From assembly GCF_018402285.1 (NCBI RefSeq), contig NZ_JAGYJH010000004.1, positions 62,001 through 126,000 of the forward strand: a DNA stretch of 64,000 bases. The letters are read 5' to 3'. Under the pieces are notes generated by a model. It saw nothing but the letters and a program-made list of their open reading frames with translations, had not been told where the DNA came from and did not search any database. This DNA comes from Hyphomonas sp. Lineage in GTDB: Bacteria > Pseudomonadota > Alphaproteobacteria > Caulobacterales > Hyphomonadaceae. Positions within the stretch are counted from its first letter, which is position 1. Each line of letters starts with the position of its first letter. Positions 27,684-35,679 of the stretch are shown one piece after another. A program made the position numbers and the translations under genes.

Positions 27684-28682
27684 ATGATGACCGATGAGAC
27701 CATACACGAACAGGACGCTCACGATCCGCAGGCGGAGTTTCCGGGCCTGACGACCCCTGCCTTTGAAGGTACACGCGAAGAGCTCGTTGCTGAAGGCGTT
27801 CGCCGCGCTGAAGCCGTATTGTTTGCGGCCGGCCAGCCGCTTTCAGCAGATCAGGTGGCGCAGGTTCTGCCTCAGGGAGTTGAGGCGGGAGAAGTGTTGA
27901 TGGCTCTGCGCGCAATGTATGCAAAGCGGGGCGTGAACCTGGTCGAGGTGGCCGGGAAATGGCGGTTTCAGACGGCGCAGGATCTTTCCTGGCTGTTTGT
28001 GGAAGAGCGTCAGGTCCAGAAAAAACTCGGCCAGGCCGCGATGGAAACCCTCTCTATCATCGCCTATGGCCAGCCCGTCACGCGTGCTGAGATCGAGGCC
28101 GTGCGCGGCGTGGCTGTCGCCAGGACCGTGATCGACACGCTGCTCGAAACCGGCTGGGTACGCACCCGCGGACGCCGCAAGACACCCGGCTTGCCGATCT
28201 GCTATGGCACAACCGACAAGTTCCTCGAGCATTTCGGCCTCGAAAGCCTGGACACGCTGCCGGGCAAGGCAGACCTTGAAGCCGAAGGTCTGCTCTCCGA
28301 CGTGATCCCGTCCGGCTTCCAGATGCCCGATGAGGAAGCGCTCACCGAGGACGACATCCTGATCAATGATCTGGGTGAACTGGCTGACACTGAATCCTTC
28401 GTAACGGACTTTGTGTCGGATGAAGACGAGGCCGAAAGCGAGCCAGCCCCTGAAACGTCGGAGGCGGAGGAAGTTTCCAGCTCTGCGCCGGAAGCCGCGG
28501 TCGAAGACGAGTTTGAAGAGGACGGCTCTGTCAGCGTTTTCGCCTATACCCGAGCGCCGGAGCGGGCCCGGGAAGAAGTCGACGAATTCGATGGCGCCGA
28601 CATCAAGGCCGCCGTCATGCGGCTGCGCAAGGAAACCCGGGTGCCACAGCAGCCCATGGATGCCTGGCGCGAGGACGAGTAA
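27684..28682 (+). CDS. scpB: Segregation and condensation protein B
   Basis: ScpB dimers bind the kleisin ScpA. The 332-residue protein contains two winged-helix domains recognisable by RRAEAVLFAAGQPLSADQVA and METLSIIAYGQPVTRAEIEAVRG, then LLETGWVRTRGRRKTPG. A long acidic tail of about 110 residues after the second winged helix is characteristic of alphaproteobacterial ScpB. Start choice is uncertain: in-frame ATGs lie at 27663, 27678, 27684 and 27687; 27684 has GAG about 6 bases upstream. tatA normally follows in relatives; here a phosphopantetheinyl transferase does. Confidence 0.94.
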   Translation: MMTDETIHEQDAHDPQAEFPGLTTPAFEGTREELVAEGVRRAEAVLFAAGQPLSADQVAQVLPQGVEAGEVLMALRAMYAKRGVNLVEVAGKWRFQTAQDLSWLFVEERQVQKKLGQAAMETLSIIAYGQPVTRAEIEAVRGVAVARTVIDTLLETGWVRTRGRRKTPGLPICYGTTDKFLEHFGLESLDTLPGKADLEAEGLLSDVIPSGFQMPDEEALTEDDILINDLGELADTESFVTDFVSDEDEAESEPAPETSEAEEVSSSAPEAAVEDEFEEDGSVSVFAYTRAPERAREEVDEFDGADIKAAVMRLRKETRVPQQPMDAWREDE

Positions 28683-28711
28683 TCAGGCCTGCAGGCAGAA
28701 AGAAGCGATTG

Positions 28712-29416
28712 ATGACGGAAGCTGGCGAACTGCCCGTCAATATCTGGGTCTGGGATCTGGATATCAGCCAGCAGCAGGCCCGGCATCTTGCAGAATGTCT
28801 GTCCGAAGATGAAATCAGGCGCGCCGACAGGTTCGCAACCGCAGAACTGAGGCGCCGCTGGATCGCCGGCCGCGCCGGAATGCGGAACATACTTGCTTCA
28901 TCCCTGGGCGTGCCGGCATCCCGGCTGGTATTTGAGGCAGGCCCTCATGGGCGCCCCTCTCTCTGTGGTCCGGACTGTCCGTTTTCGTTCAATCTCAGCC
29001 ACAGCGCCAGTCTCGCTGCTTTTGCGATTTGTAGCGCCCCCGTCGGCATAGATGTGGAAGAGATAAAGGCCTTGCCGGAGGGCGTGGCGAAGATGATGTT
29101 CTCCGCCCCCGAAGTCGCAGCACTGGAGGCTGAGCCTGAAGACAAGCAGGCGCAGGCATTCTTCCGATACTGGACTGCAAAGGAAGCCATTCTGAAAGCG
29201 CGCGGAACCGGATTGTCCGTGTCCGGCAGGAGCTTTACAATCGATATTGCGCAGCCAGATGTGCCTCGCCTTGTGACAACGGACTGGGAAGACGGGGATG
29301 CCAGCCCCTGGCGGCTCTTGGCGTTTGATCCCCGGCCGGGTTTTGCCGGCGCTGTTGCCGTCAGGACGCCGCGCCCGCTGCGGCTGGATTTCCAGCCTTG
29401 GCCCGTTGGTGTCTGA
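28712..29416 (+). CDS. 4'-phosphopantetheinyl transferase, Sfp type
   Basis: The 234-residue enzyme transfers phosphopantetheine from CoA to carrier-protein serines. Diagnostic motifs are NLSHSASLAAFAI, the Mg-binding VGIDVEEIK and FFRYWTAKEAILKARGTGL. Sfp-type length (two pseudo-halves) separates it from AcpS. No polyketide or peptide synthetase is in the window, so its carrier protein is unknown. It follows scpB by 29 bases and may be co-transcribed. A TTG three bases upstream of the ATG is an alternative start. Confidence 0.92.
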   Translation: MTEAGELPVNIWVWDLDISQQQARHLAECLSEDEIRRADRFATAELRRRWIAGRAGMRNILASSLGVPASRLVFEAGPHGRPSLCGPDCPFSFNLSHSASLAAFAICSAPVGIDVEEIKALPEGVAKMMFSAPEVAALEAEPEDKQAQAFFRYWTAKEAILKARGTGLSVSGRSFTIDIAQPDVPRLVTTDWEDGDASPWRLLAFDPRPGFAGAVAVRTPRPLRLDFQPWPVGV

Positions 29417-29425
29417 TATCAGCCT

Positions 29426-30046
29426 TCACGCGTCGGGCGGCGGAAAGCGAAACCGCATCGGGCTGTCATAATCCGTGCGGATTTCTTCCTCCCGCGTGCC
29501 CCCGCCGATATTGTGAATGTAGAGTGCGCGATCCGTCACCGGATGATGTCCTGAGAAGATCGCGATATGGGGAAGGCGCCCGCCCAGACGCATGGTCACA
29601 AGATCGCCCGCCTGCCAGTCCTCCCGCCGCCCCGGCGCTTCCCGCTTCAGGCCATTCCGGGTGAAATAGCGCTCGAGATTTGGCACGCGCCGATGGTCGA
29701 TGTTGCGGTCGGCGCGCGTCAGGCCCCAGCTATTCGGATAGCTTGCGAAGTTCGCCTTCATGTCCGCGTGGATGAGCGCCTGCAGGTCCACCTCAAAGGC
29801 ATCGCGATAGGCGCGTATAATCACATCCGTACACACACCGGTTTTCCGAGGTATGTCCCCGCCCGGATAGTCAAGCGTCACATAGGCGGGGTCATATCCG
29901 GTCGTGACGCCGATCTGCGCCCTTGCCGCACGCAGAAGGCTGGCAGTCCAGTCTGGCTCTGTCCCGGCAAAGCCCACTGAGGGCAGAAGGGGCAGGGCAA
30001 GGCCTGTGGCCAGAAGGGTTCGGCGCGTGATCATCCTGCCGATCAA
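29426..30046 (-). CDS. DUF1287 family exported protein (YijF-like, putative amidase)
   Basis: The 206-residue protein starts with a signal peptide bearing a twin arginine (ITRRTLLATGLALPLLP), so Tat export is possible. The mature part is a DUF1287 domain with an NlpC/P60-like layout: the candidate nucleophile Cys in TGVCTDVIIRAYRDAF and a His in GRLPHIAIFSG. Family members are thought to be papain-like amidases, but no substrate is proved. The first ATG at 30046 has AAGGG 8 bases upstream; the ATG at 30034 is an alternative. Confidence 0.8.
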   Translation of the reverse strand: MIGRMITRRTLLATGLALPLLPSVGFAGTEPDWTASLLRAARAQIGVTTGYDPAYVTLDYPGGDIPRKTGVCTDVIIRAYRDAFEVDLQALIHADMKANFASYPNSWGLTRADRNIDHRRVPNLERYFTRNGLKREAPGRREDWQAGDLVTMRLGGRLPHIAIFSGHHPVTDRALYIHNIGGGTREEEIRTDYDSPMRFRFPPPDA

Positions 30047-30083
30047 ACCGCGCCCTTGAGGCAGGATTTAGGCGGGCGGGTGT

Positions 30084-30755
30084 CTAGAACCCTCGGAATT
30101 CGGCAATTTCGTCGACAGAGGCGCGCTCGGCATAGAGCGTGTTGGCTTTCTCGCTGGGGTCCGGTTTGCCAACGGCAACCCCGCACCAGATCATTTCTGT
30201 CGGGCCAAGACCGAAATGCTCTTTCAGTGTCGGGCGCAGGATACCCCAGCATTCCTGGAAACAGGTGCCCCAGCCGCGCTCTTCTGCCAGCAGGGCGAGC
30301 GTTTGCAGGTACATGCCGGCATGCCCCCACTGGCCATGGCCCATCCGCTCGTCGATCACGAGGAACACGGCCACCGGCGCGCCGAAGAAACGGAAATTGT
30401 TGGCAAACCAGCGCAGGCGCCCGGCCTTGTCCTCGCGCGGAATTTCGAGGGCTTCATACAGCATCTCGCCCACGCGGCGGCGGCGCGCTTCATGCGGCTC
30501 CCAGAGGCCTTTGGGATAGATCGGACGGTCGGTCGGCTCTCCGCCTGGACTGGCGGCGAGCTTTTCCTGCGCAATCCCGATCACCTTGTCCTTTTCCGCA
30601 CCGGTCACCACGATGACGCGCCAGGGCTGGGTATTGCCCCCTGACGGCGCGCGCTGACCCGTTGTCAGCCAGGCTTTGACGTCTTCCAGAGGCAGCGGAT
30701 CAGGCAGGAAGCCCCGCGTGGAAATCCGCTGTTCGACGGCTTTGGTAACGTCCAT
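30084..30755 (-). CDS. Nitroreductase family protein
   Basis: This 223-residue FMN-dependent oxidoreductase shows the N-terminal RISTRGFLPDPLP, SGGNTQPWRVIVV for FMN phosphate binding and the C-terminal IWCGVAVGKPDPSEKAN. Nitroreductase-fold enzymes reduce nitro groups, quinones or enones with NAD(P)H; the substrate is not known. Its ribosome binding site AGGAGG lies in the 3' arm of the upstream CYP153 terminator hairpin, and the terminator T-tract forms the spacer to the ATG. Expression by read-through may therefore be structurally controlled. Confidence 0.9.
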   Translation of the reverse strand: MDVTKAVEQRISTRGFLPDPLPLEDVKAWLTTGQRAPSGGNTQPWRVIVVTGAEKDKVIGIAQEKLAASPGGEPTDRPIYPKGLWEPHEARRRRVGEMLYEALEIPREDKAGRLRWFANNFRFFGAPVAVFLVIDERMGHGQWGHAGMYLQTLALLAEERGWGTCFQECWGILRPTLKEHFGLGPTEMIWCGVAVGKPDPSEKANTLYAERASVDEIAEFRGF

Positions 30756-30756
30756 G

Positions 30757-30786
30757 AAAAAACCTCCTGTCAGATCTGACAGGAGG
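30757..30786 (-). terminator. CYP153 terminator that contains the nitroreductase ribosome binding site
   Basis: Positions 30763-30786 are a perfect 24-base palindrome (arms CCTCCTGTCAGA and TCTGACAGGAGG), followed on the minus strand by TTTTTTC. It is a strong Rho-independent terminator 32 bases after the CYP153 stop. Its 3' arm ends in AGGAGG, 7 bases before the nitroreductase ATG. Confidence 0.88.
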
Positions 30787-30817
30787 TCTAATCAGGTGCT
30801 GCGGCGGTCGCCAAGCC

Positions 30818-32149
30818 TTACTTCGGGTGAAGCACGACCGGCATCCAGTTGTAGCCCTTCACAAAGGCGTTCTGGTTCAGTGAAGGTTCGGCCAGCACTT
30901 CAATATGGTCGAAGCGCTCCATGATCTCTTCCCAGAGGATGCGCAGCTGCAGTTCGGCGAGACGGTTGCCAACGCAGCGGTGAATGCCAAAGCCGAAGGA
31001 AATGTGGCGGCGGGCATCGGGGCGGTCGGCGATGAAGTCGTTGGGCTTGTCCCAGAAGCGCTCATCGCGGTTGGCCGAGACATACCACATGGCGACCTGG
31101 TCGCCCTTTTTGATCGTCTTGCCGTGCATCTCGACATCTTCCAGCGCGGTGCGGCGCATGTAGGCGAGCGGCGTCTGCCAGCGGATTGTCTCCGAAACCA
31201 TGTTCGGGATGATCGAGGGATCAGCTTTCAGCTTCTCATACTCTTTGGGGAACTTGTTCAGCGCATAGACCGAGGCTGTCATCGAGTTGCGGGTCGTGTC
31301 GTTGCCGCCGACGATCAGCAGGATGACGTTGCCGAGCAGTTCCATCGGCGTCATGTTCTTGGTCTTCTCGCCATGGGCGAGCAGGCTCATGAGGTCCGGC
31401 TTCTGCGGCTGTTGCTGGCGTTCCTGATAGATGCCCATGAAGGTCATGAGGCAGTTCATCATGGTGGCTTTCCACTCTTCCTCACCGCCTGGGCAGATGT
31501 CGGGATTGTGCATCCCGGTGGCCACGTCGGACCAGTGGGTGAGGTCGCGGCGGCGCTCGAACGGATAGTCGAAGAGCGTGGCGAGCATCATCGTAGTCAG
31601 CTCGACTGACACCTTGTCGACCCAGTCAAACGGTTCGTTGACGGGCAGGGAGTCCAGCAGGCCCTGCGTACGCGAACGGATCAGCGGCTCGTAGACTTTC
31701 AGCATGTCCGGCGCGACGGCAGGCTGCACGGTCTTGCGCTGCTCGGAATGGCGCGGCTCATCCATGGCGATGAACATCGGCATCTCGAAATCGCTGATCG
31801 GCTCGCCCAGGGTGATGCCGCCATATTCCCAGCTGGAGGAGAAGCGCTTGTGATCAGTGTCGATCGCCATAACGTCTTCATAGCGGGTGACAGACCAGAA
31901 CGGGCCGGGGAAGCTGTCCGGGCAATAGTGAAGCGGGTCTTCATTGCGCAGGCGCTCGAACCGGTCCCAGTATTTGCCCTGGCGCCAGAGTTCGCCGTCA
32001 ATCAGGTCCAGAGTGGAAAGATCAATCTCGCCGGCGGGCGGAATCTCCGCACCAAAGCGTGCATTGTGCGGGTGGAGCGGCTCGCGCTCGGTCACCTTCG
32101 GGCGCTGCAGCGCCGGGTGATTGACGAAAGAAACGGTATCGGCGGCCAT
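30818..32149 (-). CDS. Cytochrome P450, CYP153 family (alkane/fatty acid terminal hydroxylase)
   Basis: The 443-residue soluble P450 resembles CYP153A alkane hydroxylases along its length: DPLHYCPDS...GPFWSVTRYEDVMAID, FIAMDEPRHSEQRKTVQPAVAP, the I-helix GGNDTTRNSMT, and the haem loop FGFGIHRCVGNRLAELQL with the cysteine thiolate. CYP153 enzymes hydroxylate the terminal carbon of medium-chain alkanes or fatty acids using a ferredoxin and ferredoxin reductase, neither of which is encoded here. The ATG at 32149 is preferred because GGAGGA then sits about 8 bases upstream. A TGACGC palindrome lies 87 bases upstream. Confidence 0.92.
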   Translation of the reverse strand: MAADTVSFVNHPALQRPKVTEREPLHPHNARFGAEIPPAGEIDLSTLDLIDGELWRQGKYWDRFERLRNEDPLHYCPDSFPGPFWSVTRYEDVMAIDTDHKRFSSSWEYGGITLGEPISDFEMPMFIAMDEPRHSEQRKTVQPAVAPDMLKVYEPLIRSRTQGLLDSLPVNEPFDWVDKVSVELTTMMLATLFDYPFERRRDLTHWSDVATGMHNPDICPGGEEEWKATMMNCLMTFMGIYQERQQQPQKPDLMSLLAHGEKTKNMTPMELLGNVILLIVGGNDTTRNSMTASVYALNKFPKEYEKLKADPSIIPNMVSETIRWQTPLAYMRRTALEDVEMHGKTIKKGDQVAMWYVSANRDERFWDKPNDFIADRPDARRHISFGFGIHRCVGNRLAELQLRILWEEIMERFDHIEVLAEPSLNQNAFVKGYNWMPVVLHPK

Positions 32150-32235
32150 GTGCATTCCTCCAGTTTTCCCACCCTCTTGGCGGGGCGTATCGCGTCGCTG
32201 GGGAAGTTTTTAACACAGGATTTTTGAAAAAACCA

Positions 32236-32249
32236 TGACGCTTGCGTCA
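32236..32249. promoter_or_regulatory. Palindrome TGACGC-TT-GCGTCA, candidate operator (site 3)
   Basis: A perfect inverted repeat apart from its central bases, extended to 16 bp by flanking A and T (32235-32250). It lies 87 bases upstream of the CYP153 start and just beyond the 3' end of the DUF2244 gene. Its arms match those of sites 1 and 2 exactly. Confidence 0.55.
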
Positions 32250-32261
32250 TTTTTTTGAATT

Positions 32262-32750
32262 TCAGACGGGATAGCGCTCGGACCTTGCGGCCTGAAGGGC
32301 CTTTCGCAGGGCCTTTGCCAAGTCGCTGCGCTCCGGTGGGGTCAGGAAACGCCCGATGATCCAGGCGGTTTTGCCGTGCTCGATTCGAAGCCAGCTCGCC
32401 GGGCCGGCAGGCTCGTCCAGTTCAACCCGGGCAAAGGCGGAGGGCAATTCGGCCCGCTTTTCGTGCCCCTTGGCGTCCTTGTGATGAAGGCGGATAGCCC
32501 GCGCCGTCACGGTCACGCGGGTTTCTTCCTTCTGGCGGCGGAAGGAAATGCGGAAAGCCAGCCAGATGGCGAGGATGTCGAGCCCCATGAAGCCCAGGAC
32601 CGGCAGCGCGCCCATCGACAGGAAGATCAGCCCTGTCAGGAAGAAGGTTACGGCTATCGCTGTCATTGCGATAAGGAAGCCATTCCGGCTGAGTGACCGG
32701 TTGGGGGTCAGCACGGCGTCCATATAGATGGTTTCAGGCGGGGTCAGCAT
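32262..32750 (-). CDS. DUF2244 domain-containing membrane protein
   Basis: This 162-residue protein has two closely spaced membrane segments (GFLIAMTAIAVTFFLTGLIF and LPVLGFMGLDILAIWLAF) followed by a cytoplasmic domain of about 90 residues containing SWLRIEHGKTAWIIGRFLTPPER, typical of DUF2244. The function is unknown. It is divergent from nth with a 45-base gap; in alphaproteobacteria DUF2244 genes often flank nth. The start at 32750 lacks a clear ribosome binding site. An open frame continues upstream antisense to nth and is not real. Confidence 0.8.
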   Translation of the reverse strand: MLTPPETIYMDAVLTPNRSLSRNGFLIAMTAIAVTFFLTGLIFLSMGALPVLGFMGLDILAIWLAFRISFRRQKEETRVTVTARAIRLHHKDAKGHEKRAELPSAFARVELDEPAGPASWLRIEHGKTAWIIGRFLTPPERSDLAKALRKALQAARSERYPV

Positions 32751-32795
32751 GAGCGGGAGATTTAGCACGCCCTTGCGCCGCGGGAAGGGCGCTCT

Positions 32796-33560
32796 ATGCC
32801 TCACCTTATGCCCGAGACATCCAAGCCTTCCCGAAAACCCGCCAAAGCCGCCCCGCGCTCGAAATTCACGCGCGCCAAGGCCGCAGGACTCTTCGCGGCG
32901 CTTGCCGCTGACCGGCCCGATCCGGCGACGGAGCTGGAATTCGTGAACCCGTTCACGCTGCTGGTCGCTGTCGCCCTTTCCGCGCAGGCGACCGATGTGG
33001 GGGTCAACAAGGCAACGCGAAAACTGTTCGCCGTAGCCGATACGCCGGAAAAGATGCTCGCCCTCGGCGAGGAGGGCGTGGCCGGATATATCAAGACCAT
33101 CGGCCTCTGGCGGAACAAGGCAAAGAACGTCATCGCGCTCAGCGCGAAGATCCTGGATGAGTTTGGCGGCGAGGTGCCCCGCACGCGCGATGAGCTCACA
33201 ACCCTGCCGGGCGTTGGCCGCAAGACCGCGAACGTCGTCATGAACGAAGCCTTCGGCGAGCCCACCATCGCTGTGGACACCCATATCTTCAGGGTTTCCA
33301 ACAGGACTGGCCTTGCCCCGGGCAAGACGCCCGACCATGTCGAAGCCGGACTGGAACGCATTACGCCGCCCGAATTCAAGAAGGGCGCCCATCATTGGCT
33401 GATCCTGCATGGGCGCTATGTCTGCAAGGCGCGTACCCCGGACTGCTGGCAGTGCGTGATCGCAGACCTGTGTGCCTTCAAACCCAAGACGCCGGACCCG
33501 GCAGGGCGTTCGTCATTGGGGCCAAAAAAACCTGCCAGGCCGCCTTCATCCGAAAATTGA
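32796..33560 (+). CDS. nth: Endonuclease III (DNA glycosylase/AP lyase)
   Basis: Nth removes oxidised pyrimidines in base excision repair. The 254 residues contain the helix-hairpin-helix LPGVGRKTANVVMNEAF with the catalytic lysine, the catalytic aspartate in AVDTHIFRVSNR, and the [4Fe-4S] loop Cys-x6-Cys-x2-Cys-x5-Cys (CKARTPDCWQCVIADLC). Basic, low-complexity N- and C-terminal extensions exceed the E. coli length of 211. The ATG at 32796 or 32808 may be used. Confidence 0.96.
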   Translation: MPHLMPETSKPSRKPAKAAPRSKFTRAKAAGLFAALAADRPDPATELEFVNPFTLLVAVALSAQATDVGVNKATRKLFAVADTPEKMLALGEEGVAGYIKTIGLWRNKAKNVIALSAKILDEFGGEVPRTRDELTTLPGVGRKTANVVMNEAFGEPTIAVDTHIFRVSNRTGLAPGKTPDHVEAGLERITPPEFKKGAHHWLILHGRYVCKARTPDCWQCVIADLCAFKPKTPDPAGRSSLGPKKPARPPSSEN

Positions 33561-33624
33561 ATTGACCTTGCGCGGTCTGTCGGCAAATCCTTTCCATAAA
33601 GAAACTGAAAGAGGGAACGAATTC

Positions 33625-35313
33625 ATGCGCAACAAGCGCTTCAATGCAGGGTCTGCAAAGGTTGTTGCACTTGCGCTCATGGCTTTGGCGGCGCCCGTCT
33701 GGCTTGCGGCCTGTGGCGGCGGCGGCGGAAGCGGCGGGGGCGGCGCCGCCGTTTTACCGCCACCGCCACCGCCTCCTCCTCCTCCTCCGCCCCCCCCGCC
33801 GGCAGGCACCACCTGGACGCAGGGCGTGTTCCAGCCTGCCAGCAACTTCAAGAACCGTTGCGAAGTGCGCCGCATTGGCCAGGACATCGAAGGCAACACT
33901 TTCCCGGATATTCAGGGCACGGCGCTCGACGAACGCTTCTGGCTGCGCTCCTGGACCAACGAAACCTATCTCTGGAATACCGAAGTCACCGACCGCAACC
34001 CGGCCAACTTCGCCAGCCGTCGCGATTACTTCGCTGTCCTGCGCACGCTCGCGACAACCCCGTCGGGCAAGGAGAAGGACGACTTCCATTTCAGCGAGCC
34101 GACCACCGAATATCTGGCCGCCCGCAACGCCGCGCCCACGGCGACCTATGGGGCGAACTATGTGGCATTTTCAACGTCTCCGCCGCGCGACTTCCGCATC
34201 CGTTTTACCGAGCCCAATTCGCCTGCTTCTGCTGAAGCCGGTGGCCAGCCAAATTTTGAACGCGGGTCCCGCATTCTGCGCATCAACGGCATCGACCTTG
34301 TAAACAGCAACTCGCAGTCCGAAATCGACCAGCTCAACGCGGCCCTGTTTCCCGCCACGGCAGGATTGACGAACAGTTTTACCGTTCAGGACCCTGACGG
34401 GGTGACCCGCGATGTCACGCTGACGTCCGTGAACCTTGCCCGGAAGCCAGTAAACCGCACAAGGATCATCAACACGCCGTCCGGGGATGTTGGCTATATC
34501 CTCTTCAACACCTTCAGTCCTTTCGCCAGCGAGCGCGACATCTATGAGGCCATGCTTGAGATGCAGTCTGCCGGTGTCAGCGATCTCGTGCTTGACCTGC
34601 GCTACAATGGCGGAGGCCTGCTCGCCGTTGCCTCGCAGCTGAGCTACATGGTGGCCGGCAACACGCGCACGCAGAACCAGGTGTTCGAGCGCCTGCGCTT
34701 CAACGCGGCCGCCGGAAATCGCAATCCGGTCACCGGCGCGATCAACGAGCCCGTTCCGTTCTACACAACAGGCCTCGGTTTCACGGTCACCAACGGAACC
34801 GCCCTGCCATCCCTTAACCTGCCACGCGTATTCGTTCTCTCGACAGGCTCCACCTGCAGCGCCAGCGAAGCGGTCATCAATGGCCTGCGCGGTATCGGGG
34901 TCGAGGTCATCCTGATCGGCAACACGACCTGCGGAAAACCCTTCGGCTTCTACCCTACGGACAATTGCGGCGAGACCTATTACACCATCCAGTTCCAGGG
35001 CGTAAACGGGCAGGGGTTCGGCGATTTCGCAGATGGCTTCATCCCGAACAACTCCCCGGCTTCCTTCGGCGTGCGCCTGCCAGGATGTCAGGTGGCGGAT
35101 GATTATACCCGCGAGCTGGGCGATCCCGATGAGCGCCTGCTGGCTGCGGCGCTGAGCTATCGCGGCTCGCTCGCCTGTCCCTCGGCAGTGGCTGAGGCTG
35201 GCCCGGCCAGCGCCCGGCGGTCTGAAGTTTCAACGGCGGGCTCCGGGTTTGAGTTCCCTCAGCCCTCCGTGATGGAAACCAATCGCGACATGACCATGCC
35301 TCCGGGCAGATAA
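33625..35313 (+). CDS. S41 family peptidase, lipoprotein with poly-Gly/poly-Pro linker
   Basis: This is a 562-residue lipoprotein with lipobox LAAC (Cys30). The Cys is followed by a GGGGGSGGGG run and 15 consecutive prolines (about residues 45-59). The main body has a PDZ-like segment (residues ~200-270, RGSRILRINGIDLV) and a C-terminal S41 peptidase domain with VSDLVLDLRYNGGG, the catalytic serine in STGSTCSASEAVINGL and the lysine in TTCGKPFGF. S41 proteases cut C-terminal tails of envelope proteins. GAGGG lies 9 bases before the ATG. A C8 tract (33790-33797) in the proline codons could slip. A small lipoprotein gene follows after 12 bases. Confidence 0.88.
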   Translation: MRNKRFNAGSAKVVALALMALAAPVWLAACGGGGGSGGGGAAVLPPPPPPPPPPPPPPPAGTTWTQGVFQPASNFKNRCEVRRIGQDIEGNTFPDIQGTALDERFWLRSWTNETYLWNTEVTDRNPANFASRRDYFAVLRTLATTPSGKEKDDFHFSEPTTEYLAARNAAPTATYGANYVAFSTSPPRDFRIRFTEPNSPASAEAGGQPNFERGSRILRINGIDLVNSNSQSEIDQLNAALFPATAGLTNSFTVQDPDGVTRDVTLTSVNLARKPVNRTRIINTPSGDVGYILFNTFSPFASERDIYEAMLEMQSAGVSDLVLDLRYNGGGLLAVASQLSYMVAGNTRTQNQVFERLRFNAAAGNRNPVTGAINEPVPFYTTGLGFTVTNGTALPSLNLPRVFVLSTGSTCSASEAVINGLRGIGVEVILIGNTTCGKPFGFYPTDNCGETYYTIQFQGVNGQGFGDFADGFIPNNSPASFGVRLPGCQVADDYTRELGDPDERLLAAALSYRGSLACPSAVAEAGPASARRSEVSTAGSGFEFPQPSVMETNRDMTMPPGR

Positions 35314-35325
35314 GGACGCTTCGCC

Positions 35326-35679
35326 ATGAAATACCGTATTCTGAGTGTTTCGCTTCTGGCCGGCCTTTCAGCCTGCCAGGGCACGCCCAAGCCTGCCGTC
35401 CTGACGAATACGTCGCCTGAAACCATGGCAACCGTCACCGGCGTTCTTGCCGCCGCAGTAGACCGGGCGCAGATCGAACTCGGCGCCGGCGATCTGACGC
35501 GCGATACCTTCGTCTCCGTCCTGCCGCCGCCGCCCGGGCCCCTGGAAGGCAACAGCCCGGCGCTTCCGGCGATGTTCGACATCATCCTCCTGGACGGCGA
35601 GTGCTACGTCCAGGACCGGGCAACCGGCGCGATGTATCCCCTGACCGGTGTGGAATGCCGGTTGGCTTCGACCGGTTAA
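35326..35679 (+). CDS. Small hypothetical lipoprotein
   Basis: This 117-residue protein has a lipoprotein signal peptide (MKYRILSVSLLAGLSAC, lipobox LSAC, Cys17). The mature part contains a PPPPGPLEG stretch and two cysteines near the C terminus (GECYVQD and GVECRL) that could form a disulfide. I do not recognise a family. It lies 12 bases after the S41 lipoprotein protease and is probably co-transcribed, so it may be a partner in the envelope. Its stop overlaps the convergent ATP-grasp gene by four bases. Confidence 0.7.
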   Translation: MKYRILSVSLLAGLSACQGTPKPAVLTNTSPETMATVTGVLAAAVDRAQIELGAGDLTRDTFVSVLPPPPGPLEGNSPALPAMFDIILLDGECYVQDRATGAMYPLTGVECRLASTG

